A stretch of DNA of 64,000 bases from Enoplosus armatus (taxonomy: Eukaryota; Chordata; Actinopteri; Centrarchiformes; Enoplosidae), in the NCBI RefSeq assembly GCF_043641665.1, contig NC_092200.1, positions 18,261,026 through 18,325,025 of the forward strand, written 5' to 3'. The position numbers and the translations under genes were made by a program. Below, in pieces: positions 1-11,900 of the stretch. The stretch's first letter is position 1, and every line of letters begins with the position of its first letter. A model generated the notes under the pieces. It was not told the origin of the DNA and searched no databases. It worked only from the letters and a program-made list of their open reading frames with translations.

Positions 1-639
1 GATACCAGTCCCCATACATCAAATACAGATCAGATACCAGTGCTCTTCTTTCAATTTAAAATCTGTAAACCTCTCAGTGTGAATGTGATTGGGATGTGCA
101 AGGCATGGGTTTTTACAATCCCGACACTGTGCCCCCCCCCCCCCCCCCTTCAAACTAAAGGACTTCAAAGATCATAGATGGATGCACAGCAATGTGCCTA
201 TTTTGGATTCTCTTTCATAATGGCCGCCGTCCCAGCCGTGCAACACGCACCAATTCATCACTAGCTTCCTCCTGATCCCGGCTAAATCTAATACAAGTCA
301 GTGGGGCGAAAAAAAGGGAACAGAAGACGGCGTCTTAAAACCGGTAAAATGGGATTCATGAGTGATTGGCTGAGTAGCCCGACTTTTCCCCCTGCCCCAG
401 TCGCCTAACTCCCTTCTCAAACCACCCCCTACACCCTCTCCCTACCCACTTCCACTCTTGTTTGCGCGTCCACGTCGAGGGTCCGCCATACTAAGTGCCA
501 TCCGAAACCAACTACGAGGGGGGGGGGGGGTTAAGTGGTTTACACAACCCTCCAACAGCAAGTCTGCACCGATGCTGACTCACTGACCACGTGCTTACAA
601 ATGCAACTTCCGTGCAACGCAAAGTGCTCAAACTTTCCC

Positions 640-960
640 TCATCTGCCCCGCAGTAACCCCCTTTCCCCCTCAGTCCCTGTCGCCTGACCTTCCCCCGCC
701 CCCACCTGCTCCCCTGATTCCACCTCCTTAGCGCTGCAGTGTATCTGCCGCCAGATCGTCAAAGTTGCCATCTGCCTTTGCTTTTGAGCCTGAGGAACCT
801 GAACTTGACTCAGACCCTGACCCTGTACCCGCCCGCCAGCCCACCTGTAAGCCAATGCAAGCATGTCCCCTCACTTTGGCAATAAATCATTGGACTGTCC
901 CGGTCTGCCTCGATTGTCTGCGTCTGCGTCTTTGTTGCTCACCCGACGTGACAGAGCGGC
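640..960 (+). mobile_element. Possible retroelement LTR-like fragment
   Basis: A C-rich stretch is followed by AATAAA at about 881, then a T/C/G-rich tail (GTCTGCGTCTGCGTCTTTG) that ends in ACGTGACAGAGCGGCC. The order polyadenylation signal, pyrimidine-rich tail, then GTGACAGA resembles the 3' end of LTRs of fish Gypsy-type elements as I remember them. I see no gag or pol frame nearby and cannot find the 5' end, so a solo or partial LTR is the most I would claim. Confidence 0.3.
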
Positions 961-1096
961 CCTTTGTTGTTTCCAGTGTCGACAGAGTTTAAAGCAAATC
1001 CTCAGGTTTCATTTTGTCGTTTCAGTGATCAAATTGTGCTTTAACTAGTATTTGCTGAAGTTTAAAAGGTGTTTGATTGTGCTTTCATGTTCTCTA

Positions 1097-1130
<34 letters not shown>

Positions 1131-1755
1131 AGCAGTCTTTTCATGCTTTAATGCTGCTGCTGTGCAGTGGGACACCTGTATTCACCAGACAACGGAGCTC
1201 ATTAGTCACCCCTCAGGGAGGAGCCTGGGCGCTCTCTCTCCTGCCCCTTACGAGAGGAAGACGATGAAGAAAATATGCCTGTGTCATTCTTTGCTCTGGT
1301 GCCACATTTACTGTGGCAGCTTTTTGTATCATCCCAGAGAGTATTACGTTGTGGGAGGACAGTCACCTGTAGATTACATCAAGAATGTTGAACGATAAAG
1401 GTGCTTTCAGGCAGCTACCTCCAGTCCTGCAGCACAGGCCGCCGCTAGTCTCTGTCCACAACAGAGTATAATCTCATCACGCAGGTTGCAGTTTAAAATA
1501 GAAGAAGTGATTAGCAATATGACACGATTGATAGAGCAAGTTCTGCTTAATAGCATCATAAACGTTTTGGCTGTTGCCTTGGACCGGAAAACAAACCATT
1601 TCTCTTCATTGTTCGGTCTGTCCTTTGGATTTTTAATGAGATTTCTTTTAATGCATATGAAGGACTTAAGGGGGGGGGGGGGGGGGGGGGGGTGCCAGTC
1701 TTCCTGATTGACCTTCCGCTAAGCATCATTTGCATGTTTTGGTGCACGTTTGTTT

Positions 1756-1804
<49 letters not shown>

Positions 1805-3019
1805 TTTACGGATGAGTTACACATAAATACAGGTAATTCCAAAAGGGGGGGCGCCGTATTACATATTTCATACATTTCTTCAGCAAAGCCTTGGGTCGCC
1901 CACAGCGGGGAGCTGTTTCGTCCTGATTCAAAACTATTAAACTGATTCAATGATTGGAATATGAATGGGAGTTTAACTTTGGGGGGGGGGGGGGTCACGA
2001 CTGCTGAAATTGCTGTGAGGCGATCAGCTGATCCTTTTTTATTAGACTCATCACTCTGTATATATTGAATAAAGATATTGAACACTCGTGTGTACATTCA
2101 ATAATAAAACAAGCAAACAAAAACAAAAACCTTCAAAGAACAATATATACGTGTGTGTGTGTGTGTGTGTGTGTGCGCATGTAGCCTAATCAGCAGCAGA
2201 GCGGTGACTGTGGGACTCGGCGTGGACTGAGCGGGACAGTGACAGATGGACCTGTAGAGGTCTACAGAGGACTCGACTGTGTTCACACACTCAGCACTGG
2301 AGCCTCCTTTCTGCATGACTGATCCCGTGTTTGTGTGTGTGGCAAATGGCACACACGCCGCATACGTGTAAGAAGCAGTGCATCTGCTGCAGTTCACCTT
2401 TCATGTCGACACGTTTTTCCGTGTTTTTAGACACCTGACATGTGCCGACATGCATGTCACATGTGCCTCTCCGCAAGATCAGCAGTTGCCACGTGTCCAG
2501 CACGTTTGTTTTTTTTTTGTTTTTTTTTAATGGAACTCTGCAGTCACAGGAATGACTATTTTTCCCCCCAGATGTCCTGGAAAACAATGAGCTGTCCTGG
2601 AACCGCGTTAAATGTGCAGCAGGATTACCATCAAGCTGACGGTATGCAGCGTCACCAGCTGCAAATGCCTCTTCGGCCAGTGAACGACTGCAGCTGAATT
2701 TGAGGCTCCGTTCAGCGACAATAGCACCGAAATCATTGCGATACGTCAAATTGTCACGTATATGACAATATGCTGGTAGTTCCTAGAAAGCAGACATCTT
2801 CAGACAGTATTAAGATACTATAATTACAAAAAAAAAAAGGTATATTTTTCCTGGCTTTTTGTGTCTCCATCTCTTTCGTGATGAATGTGTCTTTCCAGGC
2901 GTTCCGCTTCGCTCGCTCTAATAGCGGCGCGACAGTTAAATGGATTTATTCCTTTTTCGATAAAACCAAAGTAACTTTAAGTGAGTCATTTTCCTGTTTG
3001 TGAGGGTGGCCCGGCCCGC

Positions 3020-3275
3020 CACTTTGGCCCAGACTGAAAACATCTCAACAATTATTGGATGGGTTGGCGTTAAATTTGCATCTGACATTCACGTTCCTCA
3101 GCTGCACTTTGTTTTAGTGCCGATCAGCAAACGTTAGCACGCTAACACGCTAAAGTAAGTTGGTGAACGTGGTTAACGGTGTTCCCGCTAAACACCAGCA
3201 GGTTCACAACACGTCTTTGTGAGCATGTGAGCATGTTAGCATGTTAACGTCGGCATTCAGCTCAATACAATAAAG
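3020..3275 (-). repeat. Dispersed repeat family A, copy 1
   Basis: On the minus strand this reads as GCATGTTAGCATGTTAACGTCGG-like sequence in reverse, with GCTAACATG motifs and an end near CCATCCAATAATTGTTGAGATG. The same family recurs at 40325-40665 and 50640-50985, both on the plus strand. This is a very common teleost interspersed repeat; I do not know its class. Confidence 0.6.
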
Positions 3276-3746
3276 AAAAAGCTGCTAGCGTGGCTGTAAT
3301 CTTCTTTAAATTTCTTGTGTCCTTTCTCAGTTATTACAATAATGAGTTAAAAAAAGCAACTATTCAATGATTTTTTTTCTAAAGAAATGTGTTTGTAGTG
3401 ATTATCATACTGTCTGTTTTGCACTCAAGCCTCTTGAATGCCCCCCCCCCCCACCACCCCACCCCCTCTAAATCATTAAACACACCCTGGGAACGTTTCC
3501 TCGTAATTTATTGTGAGGTATCACACTCGGTATAGAGTTAATTAGCTGGATTCATAATGTATGCATACACTTTCTGATATTACTCTGTAGGAAAAGTGCA
3601 TCTTTACGCATCTCTGTGGTGTGTTTGAGCATGAAGCCGGCAGCGTACATATTTGGTCCGGTTAGTATTAAAATGGGGAGTGATGACAGAGTGACACAGT
3701 AATGGCAGCCATTACTCAAGAGCTGTCGGCATGCACCCACCTGACT

Positions 3747-3788
<42 letters not shown>

Positions 3789-4619
3789 ACCCTCTGCATC
3801 TCCATCTCCGTCTGCCTCGGCGTCTCCATCCGTCTCTCTGTCTCCTCTGACAGCCTTCACTTATGGATTTCAGCGTGTCAGTGAAGCAGATAAATGCGTT
3901 TCTGGTGTCTGAGGAAGAGATGGAGAGAGAGCGGGAGCGTGGAAAGAGGATGAGGCGTCAATGATCCATGTGGGGAAACGGGGTCGCTGCAGCGAGAGAA
4001 GGAAAATAAATAAAGGAAAAAAGGAAATATAAATAACTACAGAGCCAGCGGTGGGTATTTAACATAACACAGCCATCCCAGCATGACAGGAAGTAGAAAT
4101 GATGGTATGAAGCGTTATGACACAATTTTGTGCAAAAAAAAACGCAGGAGAACACAGTGAGACAAAAACATGCTCTTTTGAAAGTATGGCAAAAAGTGAA
4201 CAACAATATTATCTGAAGCTCTGGCAGGGGGTGTTACGCACAACGCCTGAAATTAGAGGGGAAGACGTGAGGGAATGTAAGCAGCGTTTTACAGTGTTCA
4301 GAATAATTGATACGTGGCCTATAGCAATGTCAATATGTCTATAGAAGGCCGTGTGATGTGGTTGAAAGCTCTAGAAAAAGCTAGGAAGTGGACCTAGAGT
4401 TGAGATTATTTTTGCCAGACTAGAATGAATTTTCGTTTTGCCAAATATTGTCTCAGGTAGGGCAGTTGTACCACTTTTTACAGGGAGGTTTATCTCTCAG
4501 AGGGAAACACATTTACTGTATTTGCCTTCGTTCATGTGGACCTTTAGCCACCTCAGGGGAAAATCAATCCGTGCTATCCAGCAGCGGATTGTGTCTTTTA
4601 CATATAATAAGGCTGTCTT

Positions 4620-4830
4620 AAAGGTCCCATATTGTAGAAAGTGAGATCTTCCGTGTCTTGTTTGATTATAAAGCAGGTCTGGGTGCTGTGTAAATACTGT
4701 GAAAATATCAAAACGCTCCGTCCGCGGAGAAACGCACACAAGCGCGTATTCAGACACTGCGCCTTTAAACGAGCCGCCAGGACTTCCGTGAGGTTGTGAT
4801 GTCACAACTATACAGTCAGCGCCCTCAGCC
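4620..4830 (+). repeat. Dispersed repeat family B, copy 1
   Basis: Begins AAGGTCCCATATTGTAGAAAG, passes TATAAAGCAGGTCTGGGTGC and ATATCAAAACGCTC, and ends GTTGTGATGTCACAACTATAC. It is an interspersed repeat frequent in fish. A second copy lies in inverse orientation at about 40850-41258. Confidence 0.6.
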
Positions 4831-4892
4831 AGTTCAAACTAGCTGGACGGCTGAAAATGTTGTAAATGTTATGTTTGGGGTTACTAGGATTG

Positions 4893-4903
<11 letters not shown>

Positions 4904-4971
<68 letters not shown>

Positions 4972-5220
4972 TAGAGGGAGCTGTCAATCCTCCTATTTGC
5001 CTACATGTCCCTCTAATCTGTAGCTCTCACTCACACACACACACACACACACAAACGTGGAATAGAGCGTTAGCCAAGCCTCCTCATCTCTTCCATGCTC
5101 ACACACCCTCACACACCCCCCTGTGTCTCTCTCCCCGCCCCTCCCTCTCTCTCTCTCTCTCTCTCTCTTTCCCTCTCTCTCTCACACACACACACACACC
5201 CACACACACACACACACACA
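4904..5220 (+). repeat. CA and CT microsatellite cluster upstream of the leader
   Basis: (CA)33 at 4904-4969, (CA)11 at 5032-5053, a CT run at 5145-5182 and a CA run with one interruption at 5183-5220. The resulting THTHTH and SLSLSL frames are not genes. A TG run of opposite sense lies in intron 1 at 5955-5993. Confidence 0.9.
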
Positions 5221-5229
5221 TACACGGGC

Positions 5230-5493
5230 AGTCTGTAGTCGCAGCAGCAGCAGCAGCAGCGAGCAGAGGAAGCCAGGGCGAGCGAGCCTCCACCACGACC
5301 AGAGAGCGGCTCATCGCGTGCAGCCGAGCCGTCATGAGCCGGTCAGCGGGAGTCGGTACCGCCGGGGAGGAGGAGGAGGCTGGGTAGGAGCCCGCGCGGG
5401 AGAGAGAGAGAGAGAGAGAGAGAGGGAGAAAGAAAGAGAGAGAGAGAAAGGGCTTCTGTTCTAATTAAATGTCTCTCGCTCTCTGTCTGCATC
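5230..5493 (+). promoter_or_regulatory. Probable promoter-proximal region and 5' leader of plppr5
   Basis: This stretch is much richer in GC and CpG than its surroundings, for example around 5270-5400 (CGAGCGAGCC, GCCGAGCCG, CCCGCGCGGG). That fits a CpG-island promoter or 5' UTR just ahead of the first coding exon. It holds a GCA repeat (5241-5260), a GAG-rich stretch and a GA repeat (about 5400-5450). No convincing TATA box is visible and the transcription start cannot be placed from sequence alone. Confidence 0.5.
5334..5387 (+). other. Upstream ORF of 17 codons in the plppr5 leader
   Basis: ATG at 5334 has G at -3 and opens MSRSAGVGTAGEEEEAG, then TAG at 5385. It would lie 107 nt before the main start if the transcript begins further upstream. 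A second ATG at 5469 (T at -3, weak) opens a frame that overlaps the main start in another phase and runs to 5744. Both would lower initiation at 5494 unless bypassed by leaky scanning. Whether they are transcribed depends on the unmapped start site. Confidence 0.35.
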
Positions 5494-5697
5494 ATGCTGT
5501 ACTTCCAGCTGGTGATCATGGCCGGGACCGTAATGCTGGCCTACTACTTCGAGTACACCGACACCTTCAGCGTGCACGTGCAGGGCTTTTTCTGCTACGA
5601 CACCGCCTACACCAAACCCTACCTGGGACCCGAGGACAGCAGCGCCGTCCCGCCCGTCCTGCTGTACGCCGTGGTGGCCGGTCTGCCCACGCTGATG
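5494..5697 (+). CDS. plppr5: plppr5 coding exon 1 (residues 1-68)
   Basis: Starts at ATG 5494 (MLYFQLVIMAG) and ends at CTG ATG before the donor GTGAGT at 5698; 68 codons, phase 0. It encodes TM1 (VIMAGTVMLAYYF), the first outer loop with GFFCYDTAYTKPY, and the first half of TM2. The start was chosen because it is the first in-frame ATG, has A at -3, and MLYFQ matches the family. As I recall, mammalian PLPPR5 begins about 11 residues earlier. Here the frame stays open upstream for some codons (LIKCLSLSVCI) but has no ATG. A different start supplied by an upstream exon cannot be excluded, since CTTCCAG at 5502-5508 could itself act as an acceptor. Confidence 0.9.
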
Positions 5698-5952
5698 GTG
5701 AGTGCACGCGCCGCCGGCCCAAACTTCACCCGTCACCCCCTTGATGCTTCTCCCAAAGAGATGCTGGTTCCATCTTCATCCGTTATATAGGCATATAATC
5801 ATCATGTAATGACGACTGTGGCACTTGAAACATTAGTTGATTAATCAAGCAGCCTAGTCAACCGACAAATTGCCAACGGTTTGAATAATTGGTTAATTAT
5901 TTAGGTCATTTGCCAATCAAAAACACCCAACATTGTCTTGTTGCAGCCTCTC

Positions 5953-5995
<43 letters not shown>

Positions 5996-8900
5996 TGGGG
6001 GGGCGTGGGGGGTCGGCTTCTCTCTGTTTTGTATCACTGTGAACTGAAAAGCCTCGGGTTTTTTGCACTGCTGGTTGGGCAACATATATGTCATATATAG
6101 GTGTCACCTTGGGCTCCAGGAAGTTGCTGTTCGTGATGTTCTGACACGTTACGGAACAATGAATCAATGAATCGGAGAGGAAAAAAAATGGACAGCACAA
6201 CTGATAATGAGAATATTTGTCATATATTTGCCTACCCGTTTAAATAGAATGATTAGCTGTCATTTCAGACCCACGTTTTTTCATTACAATGGCCCGATCT
6301 TGGTCCATGATATCATGTCAGAAATGACAAGATCCAATTTAAAATGTCATACACAAGCTGATCCCCCACCGACCCCCCCCCCAGTCTTAACTCAAGTGCA
6401 CAAGATGTCAAATGTGAAACCTGCCTGTTCATCTGTATTGATTTGATCTCTTCCAAAAAGCACCAACGTTGAATTTACCGGCCGCCGCGTCTCAGAGGAA
6501 GCGCTGCTGTGAGTAATTCTGAGAATGATTCAGCCTCCGTGCGAGGCCGCTGCTGACTCTGGTGACCGATCTTTGCCCCGTCACGTCAAAAAACGACTTG
6601 ACGAGATTTCAAATGACATTCAGGGACTCGAGTTGGCTCGCCATATTGCTCAGGAAACAAGATCAAATGTGAAACCTGTCTGTTTTGTCCGCACTGACTT
6701 GGTTTCTTCGAAGATAAACCGTTATCCATCTGAAGAATTCTTAGCTGCTGTCTCAAAGGGAATATAGATCCTGAGTGACTCCTGTTATGGTGGGTTTTGG
6801 GGGGCAGGGCAACAAGCTGTCAACGCACCTTATAGGTTAAGTTGATTTGGTGAATGCGTAGCGTTCATTTGGAGTTGTTTGTGTCCACCTCCCTCCCTCC
6901 TTTTTTAACTTCGCTTTGGTCTCCACCAACTCCTGAGACAATGATTTGTCTCTTTAGCTGCTAAATGCCGGGCTGCGTTCACCAGCTCGTCTTTGTCTGT
7001 GTGCTGGAGCGGCAGAGAAGGGATTTGTGGCTTGGATAGCTCGTAGTTGCGGTATAAAGAACTTTATCGTCCAACTGACACCTTTTCGGCTGGTGGCCTT
7101 GATCGGGGTCTTCACAAAACACATTACAGAGAACATTTCAATAAGATGGGTATGAAGCAAAGCAAGGTTAAAGAAATAAGCCGACATGCGTTGGTCTGAC
7201 AATGAAGTGTTGCTGCACGTTTGCTGCAGGGAGGGTAGCGTACGGTGGACATTTCCCACTGAAAACAGCTGCTGGAAACGAGGCTGATGAGAGTTTTGCG
7301 AGCCGGAGAGCCAAAAACAATGAGCTAAAAGAAGCTCATCAGTGATGAGTGACCTCTTTCACAGTTTCCATAGTCATTTGATCCATTCAAAAAAACAAAA
7401 ATACAGATTTAAGACTTCCTCTCACATTACAGTTGACTTTTGCCTGAGCTCACTCCCGCGACATGATTCTCCAAATGACAGGATTACATTTACGCTCAGT
7501 CAAAAGGATCAAATGTGAAACCTACCTGTGCATCTGTATTGATTCGATCTCTTCAGACTCGAGCGACCCAACGTGACTATTTTTAGACCCCAAGCCGTCA
7601 TTCCAGGGAATATAGGTCTTGAATGCTCCCTGATTTGATTATTTCTTTTCTGCCAAATACAGCACCTGCATGTATGATTTTTCACACATCATAATAAGAA
7701 TAATAATAAGAATAATAATAACATCATCACAAAATAACAGGATCCAATTTAACGTGGACTGCAGAGACCTCCCTGCCATAATAACCCCCTGGCCCGTGAA
7801 TGATGTTATGTTTCGCTGCTCTTTCATTAGCTCTGCCAGTCACAGACCGATTGTGGCGAGAACTTCTAAAACGCAGCCAACAGGGCGAGCAGTGCACCTT
7901 GAATGTTAAGTGCGGCGATTACTGCCGCAGTAGGTGGCCTGACGGCGCAGGTCGAGCGTTTACGCACAGTTACCCCTGCTCTGGCTGACACGCAGGACTG
8001 TCTGGACGCCTCTGTGTCTGTTTTGGCTGCCCGCCTGCCTACCTGTCTACATCCACACACACATTCACACAACTGTAATCACTGTGAATAACTGAACACA
8101 GCCCAGGCATCCTGGCACGTCACACAATCTCAAAGCAGCAATATCGCATTTAAACCATATTTAGCAGCATAGGTTTGCTTCCATCTCCTCCGCTGCCCTG
8201 GGAATTTCTCTTTGGCGGCAGCCTCCGTTGCACTGCATATTACTTTTTTGGTGTAACGCAGTCATGATGTTCTCGTTCGGATTGACTGGATCTTCAGCCC
8301 GTAGCGCATAAGTGTGCAGCGTCTGTGCAACAGGGGCACGGATGTGGACCAAGCATGAGAGATTGGAATGGAAAACAACAGAGCGTATTCTCTGAGAGAC
8401 AATATTTTAGGTTTTTTTTTTTTTTTGGGCGCATAATGGCACAAACATGGTCCATGCAAGTATGTGGACGCAAATGGAAACGTATGGCCCAGCTGGCGAC
8501 AAACGGACCAGCCCGGTGAACATCCTCTGGAGGTAACAAGCGCGGCCCTGAAGGAGGCGACATCAAGCTAATCGGAGCGTTTCCATGACCACAGTATATA
8601 CATTTCCAATTGCATTCCTGTCTGAATGAAGGGGTGCATACAGTCCCGCTCACACACAAACTGGTCAGCCACGGTTGTTTTTGAATGGAAGGGAACCTAA
8701 ACAGAAGGGGTCAGCTGCTCTCTTGTTGTTTCATGCTATACTGCCCCTAGCTGCTAACATGTCCGACTGCAGCTCGCACTGCAGCTCGTTGCGTTGAGAT
8801 GTTAAGGTGGCACGCTGCAGAACGCGTACTTGCATGGACCATGTTTGTGCTCTCGGGAAGCTACTCTGAAAATGTGGTTGCAGGTTTCTCTACACTTGAA

Positions 8901-11900
8901 GGCTCCAGCCAAGCTACTACTGAGTCAAATGTAGTTAAAGGTGCGCTCCACCAATTTCACACACAAGACCGGTTCATTTGCCATCAGCAAATCGTCCTCA
9001 CCCTGAGAAAACAGTTGCATAATGTCTTCTGTGGCTCTGGAGGAGCTTTGTTAGGTCTGAGAGAATAGATGGGCATTTGCCAGGCATGGTCGGATGAAAA
9101 GATGTCATGAGGCCCTATTTTAATTGTGCTCGCGCAACAAAAGTGCAGAGTGGTATGTCTTGGTCACAAAGACTGTGTGGGGGCGTCTCCTAAGTGCCTG
9201 CTATTTTGGTTGCTGTATGTGCAGTAGCACAAAGCGCGTTAGGTCTGGGTGAAGTGGAACAGAAATCGGAGGGTGTGGTGATTAATAGATAGAACTCTCA
9301 GCCAATCACGTCACTCTGATGATGTATGTGAATGAATGTGAATTCAGCAACCCAGCGAAGCCCCATTGTCATCAGAAGCTTCCTTTTTTTTTTTTTTTAC
9401 ACACATCCTTGTTCCTGTACCTTCCATCCTCGGCTCAGAAAAAGCCCTCCGCGGTCTGCGTAGTTGCTTTCAGAATCCCCACGTAAATGAGTGATACGCG
9501 TGCTTGTCAGCTTGAAAACCGCGGCACATTTTGTCTAACCAGCAGCGTTCCCGGTCTGAAGCCTGAAAAGACACGGGCCAGATGTCGGTCGTCCCAGCGA
9601 CGGAGTGGTCGATTTAAACGTCTGAAGCCGCGCCAGTCAGTTTGCATGGATGTGTGACACAGAGGTGGTGGTTTTTTTAAGAGAGAATAGGGCACTTTGA
9701 TGTTTAGCTGAGATCTGGCTGCTGCGTGGGATGTTACACGGTCCTACTTTTAGAGGGATTTGTTCTGATGACTGATTTATTTACATATAAATCATGTCCA
9801 GGGATGGGTCCAGGCTGGTTTTTGTGTCCTAGATTCTGCTTTTCCTCCGTCCTCCCAGTCTTTCACAGGACGGTATTTGTGCCCTTTGCATTTGTACCTA
9901 GTGCGATGTGTACATTCAGCAGAAATAACCAGGTTGTGCTTTTTTTTAAAAAACTTTTCACAGTGTGTATAAAACGTGTTACTGAAAATCAAAGTCACGG
10001 CATATAGGATGGATCATTTTGTGGCGTTTGCCGTTAAACTTGGAACCTGGAAGCACAGTCAACAGTCTGAAGTCACACTGCTGTGTCATCCCCGTTGCAG
10101 CGCCTCTCTCAAATCAGAGACTGCAGATGAAACACACGTATCATTGCCGCCGCTGGGTGATGACTGCATGGGTTCAATCAGAACCCATGCAAATCTACAC
10201 GTTTGTTGCACATATCAACCTGTAGTCGATGAAAAAATGTGAAGCAAACTGAAAGGGGCCAAGCTTAACATAAAGGAAAGGTGTTTTGCGATTTTGAAGA
10301 GGTTTTTGTCTCTTAACTTCCAGTTGTAATTGCTAACCATAGCGAATGCCAGCCCGTTTTGACCAATCGCCATGGCTATGCTAACATGTAACATGACCAG
10401 CTGATCCCAGAGTCAATCCCTAATAAATGTAGGTATAACTTTGGATTTATTTTTGTCTGCATATGTGGAGAAATGTGTGTTCCACGTTGTTTAGAATGAG
10501 TGAGAAATAGCCAATTCTATGACTGGCACCATTTGGCCATTTAGTAATTAAACTCTTTCCAGTTTACATCGTTATTAAAGAGCATTTGGATCAAGTGTCA
10601 GGTCAGACACGTTGACCGTGTTCCATATTACCTCTTCAGTCTAAATGGGTCAGATGTTGGCAAATTGGTTTGGTCAGTTGCTTCAGTCAACAGTTCCACC
10701 ATCAGTAAGTTTATATAAATATTTAGTGACAACTGAATATTTCTCAGTTTAGTAAGAACTTTCAGGGTCCATCCGCTTATCCGGGGCCGGGTCCCGGTGG
10801 CAGCAGGCTAAGCAAGGTAGTCCAGACGTCCTTCTGCCCAGCAGCGTTTTCAAGCTCCTCCTGGGGTTCCCAGGCCGGAGCAGATATGTAATCCCTCCAG
10901 CGTGTTCTGGGTCTACCCCGGGGTCTCCTCCTACCATTTGGACGTGCCCGGAAAACCTCCAAATTGAAGGCGCCCAGGAGGCATCCTGATCAGATCACCC
11001 TTAGGATGTGTTAGCTTCTCACCCTATCTCTAAGGCTGAGCCCAGCCCCCGAGATACTTGAAATCCGACAGCGAACCATGGCCTCAGACTCGGAGGTGCA
11101 CTTGCAGGGGCCGGTACTATAATATTTTGCTAGTTAATATATTGATATTTTGCAGGTACATTCAGTGTAAATGTTTCCTCATTATGTTGGTAAAAGATGC
11201 TATCATGAAGGCATTGCATTTCTTACAAATTTCAATTAGTTGTATGTGAACATAACTGTAGGAGACAGGTTTCCCCTAAATGATATCAACAATTCCCTAA
11301 ATGGTAATAAGAAAGGAGCAAGCGGTGTTCATTTATGTCCCCTATCCAGATATAACCGGCTGGCCTGGGGATTGAACAAGCAAACTTGTGATTAAAACAG
11401 TCAACCTAAAGAACTGCTCACAGTTATAAGACGTGGGCCTAAATAAAACAGTGCACGCCTCCAGTGTACTTCATTTTTTTTGCAAATTGCAAGATGCATT
11501 ATTCCCCTATTGTTCACGACAAACGAGGACAAACGGAGTAACTAAATAATGTGCAGAAGCAAACAGATCCACAAATCCCCAGTTACACCACATCATCCAG
11601 CATGTGAGTGGTGTAAAAGACAACAGGGTGTCCGTATAGTTTTTCCGCTGTTTTACAGAACATTGGCTCCCACTGTTCTCGGTAAACTATTTTCTTTCCA
11701 AGAATTAAAGTGCCACGAAGATGGATGTGCATCTGCACAGCAGAGAGTTTGGCAGGAAGGCTTAGCCAGCAGCACCCAGCCGCTGTGAGGAAAATCCATC
11801 TGGAAACTCCGAGGCGTGATGTGAAAACACAACTAATCGCGGTGTACACTGCTTCCCTGGTCATAGTTGTCGTAATTGTTTCGGTTTTTGGTGATTGTTT

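Larger units (their letters stand above)
1..5229. other. Upstream flank of plppr5: repeats, no convincing gene
   Basis: No ORF here looks coding. Contents: a C run (132-148), G runs (518-530, 1670-1692, 1981-1994), TG runs (1101-1129, 2151-2175), an AT run (1759-1799), CA runs (3748-3787, 4904-4969, 5032-5053), a possible LTR end near 640-960, and two dispersed repeat copies (3020-3275 and 4620-4830). CT and CA repeats at 5145-5220 lead into the gene leader. Confidence 0.6.

Noticed and set aside
1069..1398. 109-codon ORF with a CVCVCV run
   Set aside because: Driven by a TG microsatellite, no similarity seen.
4866..5387. 173-codon ORF with long THTHTH and SLSLSL runs
   Set aside because: Translation of CA and CT microsatellites; only its last part overlaps the leader, where the short upstream ORF is noted separately.
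5461..5736. Minus-strand ORF opposite exon 1
   Set aside because: Shadow of the GC-rich coding exon; no family similarity.
10165..10191. Hairpin considered as an RNA gene or terminator
   Set aside because: Too short for a miRNA precursor or other structured RNA, and there is no supporting flank.
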